64,000 bases of DNA, from positions 62,001 to 126,000 of the forward strand of contig CAVUWK010000001.1 of assembly GCA_963745175.1 (NCBI GenBank), written 5' to 3'. The notes under the pieces are model-generated. The model saw nothing but the letters and a program-made list of their open reading frames with translations. It was not told the DNA's origin and did no database searches. The position numbers and the translations under genes were made by a program. This stretch comes from Bog-473 sp963745175 (GTDB lineage Bacteria > Actinomycetota > Acidimicrobiia > Acidimicrobiales > RAAP-2). Positions 63,442-64,000 of the stretch are shown piece after piece (the stretch's first letter is position 1; the number at the start of each line of letters is the position of its first letter).

Positions 63442-64000
63442 CTACTCATACTCAGGCTCGGGCCCCAGGGGACGACCGAACTTGACGGCGGACAAAACCG
63501 GAGCTGGCGTCGAAGCGCCCAATTGAGCGTCTGGACCAGTCCCCAACGCGTCGTTGATGGTCGAGAAGGCGAGGCGGAACGCGACGAAGGCCGTGATGGC
63601 GAAGATCTGCGCCTCGTCGAAGCCGGCGTCCCGCAGACGCTGGACGTCCCCGACCTCGGTGCCATTCGGGTCGGTAGCGACGGCTCGAGCCCAATCGGCG
63701 AGCGCCCGTTCACTGGGGTCCAGATCGTCGTCAGCGCCCCGAATGACCGCCGCCGCAACCTCCGGCTCGGTCTCTGCCGCGAGCTTCTTGCCCCATGCCA
63801 GCGAGCAATAGGAGTCACCAAGAGTTGATGCGGCAGCCGTCACGAGGACAGCCCGCTGACGAAGCGTGAGGGCGCCGGCCTCAGTTGCTTGGCCCATGAG
63901 ATCGGACAGGGCTTCGAGAGTGGCCGGCATGTACGCCCACAGGCGTGACACGTTCGTCACGTAGCCGACGGATTCTCGGTCGCCATCGAACAGGTGCTGG
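63442..64000 (-). CDS. AhpD/carboxymuconolactone-decarboxylase-like protein (N-terminus beyond window)
   Basis: At least 186 residues; the frame stays open to the window edge (QHLFDGDRESVGYVTNVSRL), so the GTG at 63960 is probably not the true start. CMD-type helices: LTLRQRAVLVTAAASTLGDSYCSLAWGK with a single Cys and a His-less CxxA variant instead of the CxxC of AhpD, so disulfide reductase activity is doubtful. It is first in the group with OsmC and the flavoprotein, which suggests peroxide metabolism. Confidence 0.8.
   Translation of the reverse strand, partial: QHLFDGDRESVGYVTNVSRLWAYMPATLEALSDLMGQATEAGALTLRQRAVLVTAAASTLGDSYCSLAWGKKLAAETEPEVAAAVIRGADDDLDPSERALADWARAVATDPNGTEVGDVQRLRDAGFDEAQIFAITAFVAFRLAFSTINDALGTGPDAQLGASTPAPVLSAVKFGRPLGPEPEYE

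Overview
The window is high-GC DNA with GTG as well as ATG starts. Its content is typical of a soil or freshwater actinobacterium: large LuxR-family ATPase regulators, F420/deazaflavin-type reductase, KatG with a Fur-type regulator, paired ArsA/GET3-like ATPases of the Rv3679-Rv3680 type, a DUF732-like domain and secreted Yx(FWY)xxD-repeat proteins. I would place it in Actinomycetota, possibly an Acidimicrobiia-like lineage; the rank below phylum is inference. I found no rRNA, no complete tRNA, no CRISPR array, no transposase and no phage module.

Layout. 1-5.2 kb: small membrane and stress proteins, a PPK2 polyphosphate kinase, a diacylglycerol-kinase-like lipid kinase and a SulP anion transporter. 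5.4-10.9 kb: catalase-peroxidase KatG, a Fur-family regulator, a type IB topoisomerase and an F420-type nitroreductase. 11-20 kb: redox and lipid or xenobiotic catabolism, with an aldo/keto reductase, an NTF2-like protein with a TetR regulator, and a TetR / cytochrome P450 / two-paralogue MDR reductase group. 20-26 kb: envelope genes (duplicated membrane, Pro/Thr-rich and secreted genes; a Yx(FWY)xxD protein; a fatty-acid hydroxylase; DoxX; an alpha/beta hydrolase). 26-35 kb: two giant LuxR-type regulators around an amidohydrolase/SDR pair. 35-43 kb: an NTF2-like protein, a GH15 glucanase, TetR with three palindromic sites, a GH43-DUF732 protein, a large unknown secreted protein, adenylate kinase and an SPFH protein. 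44-50 kb: a UbiB-like kinase, the two ArsA-like ATPases and the second copy of the 20-22 kb envelope module. 50-57 kb: an oligopeptide-type ABC importer in which permease and both ATPases are one 1050-residue protein. 57-64 kb: AlkB-like dioxygenase, aldehyde dehydrogenase, ATP-dependent DNA ligase, a second NTF2-like copy, and a flavin monooxygenase / OsmC / AhpD redox group.

Two features stand out. First, a membrane + Pro/Thr-rich + secreted-protein module occurs twice about 26.8 kb apart. One 950-bp block is repeated in direct orientation and one 688-bp block in inverted orientation, both apparently almost identical, and a diverged gene remnant sits at the sharp edge of one copy. A third relative of the membrane protein (14.5 kb) is fused to a Yx(FWY)xxD domain. 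Second, at least eleven apparent single-base frameshifts lie in otherwise well-conserved genes. Many may be assembly errors, so genes called pseudogene here should be checked against reads before being treated as dead.

Recurring themes are peroxide and redox defence (KatG/Fur, OsmC, AhpD, flavoproteins), envelope and secreted proteins, and catabolism of hydrophobic or carbonyl compounds under TetR-type control.
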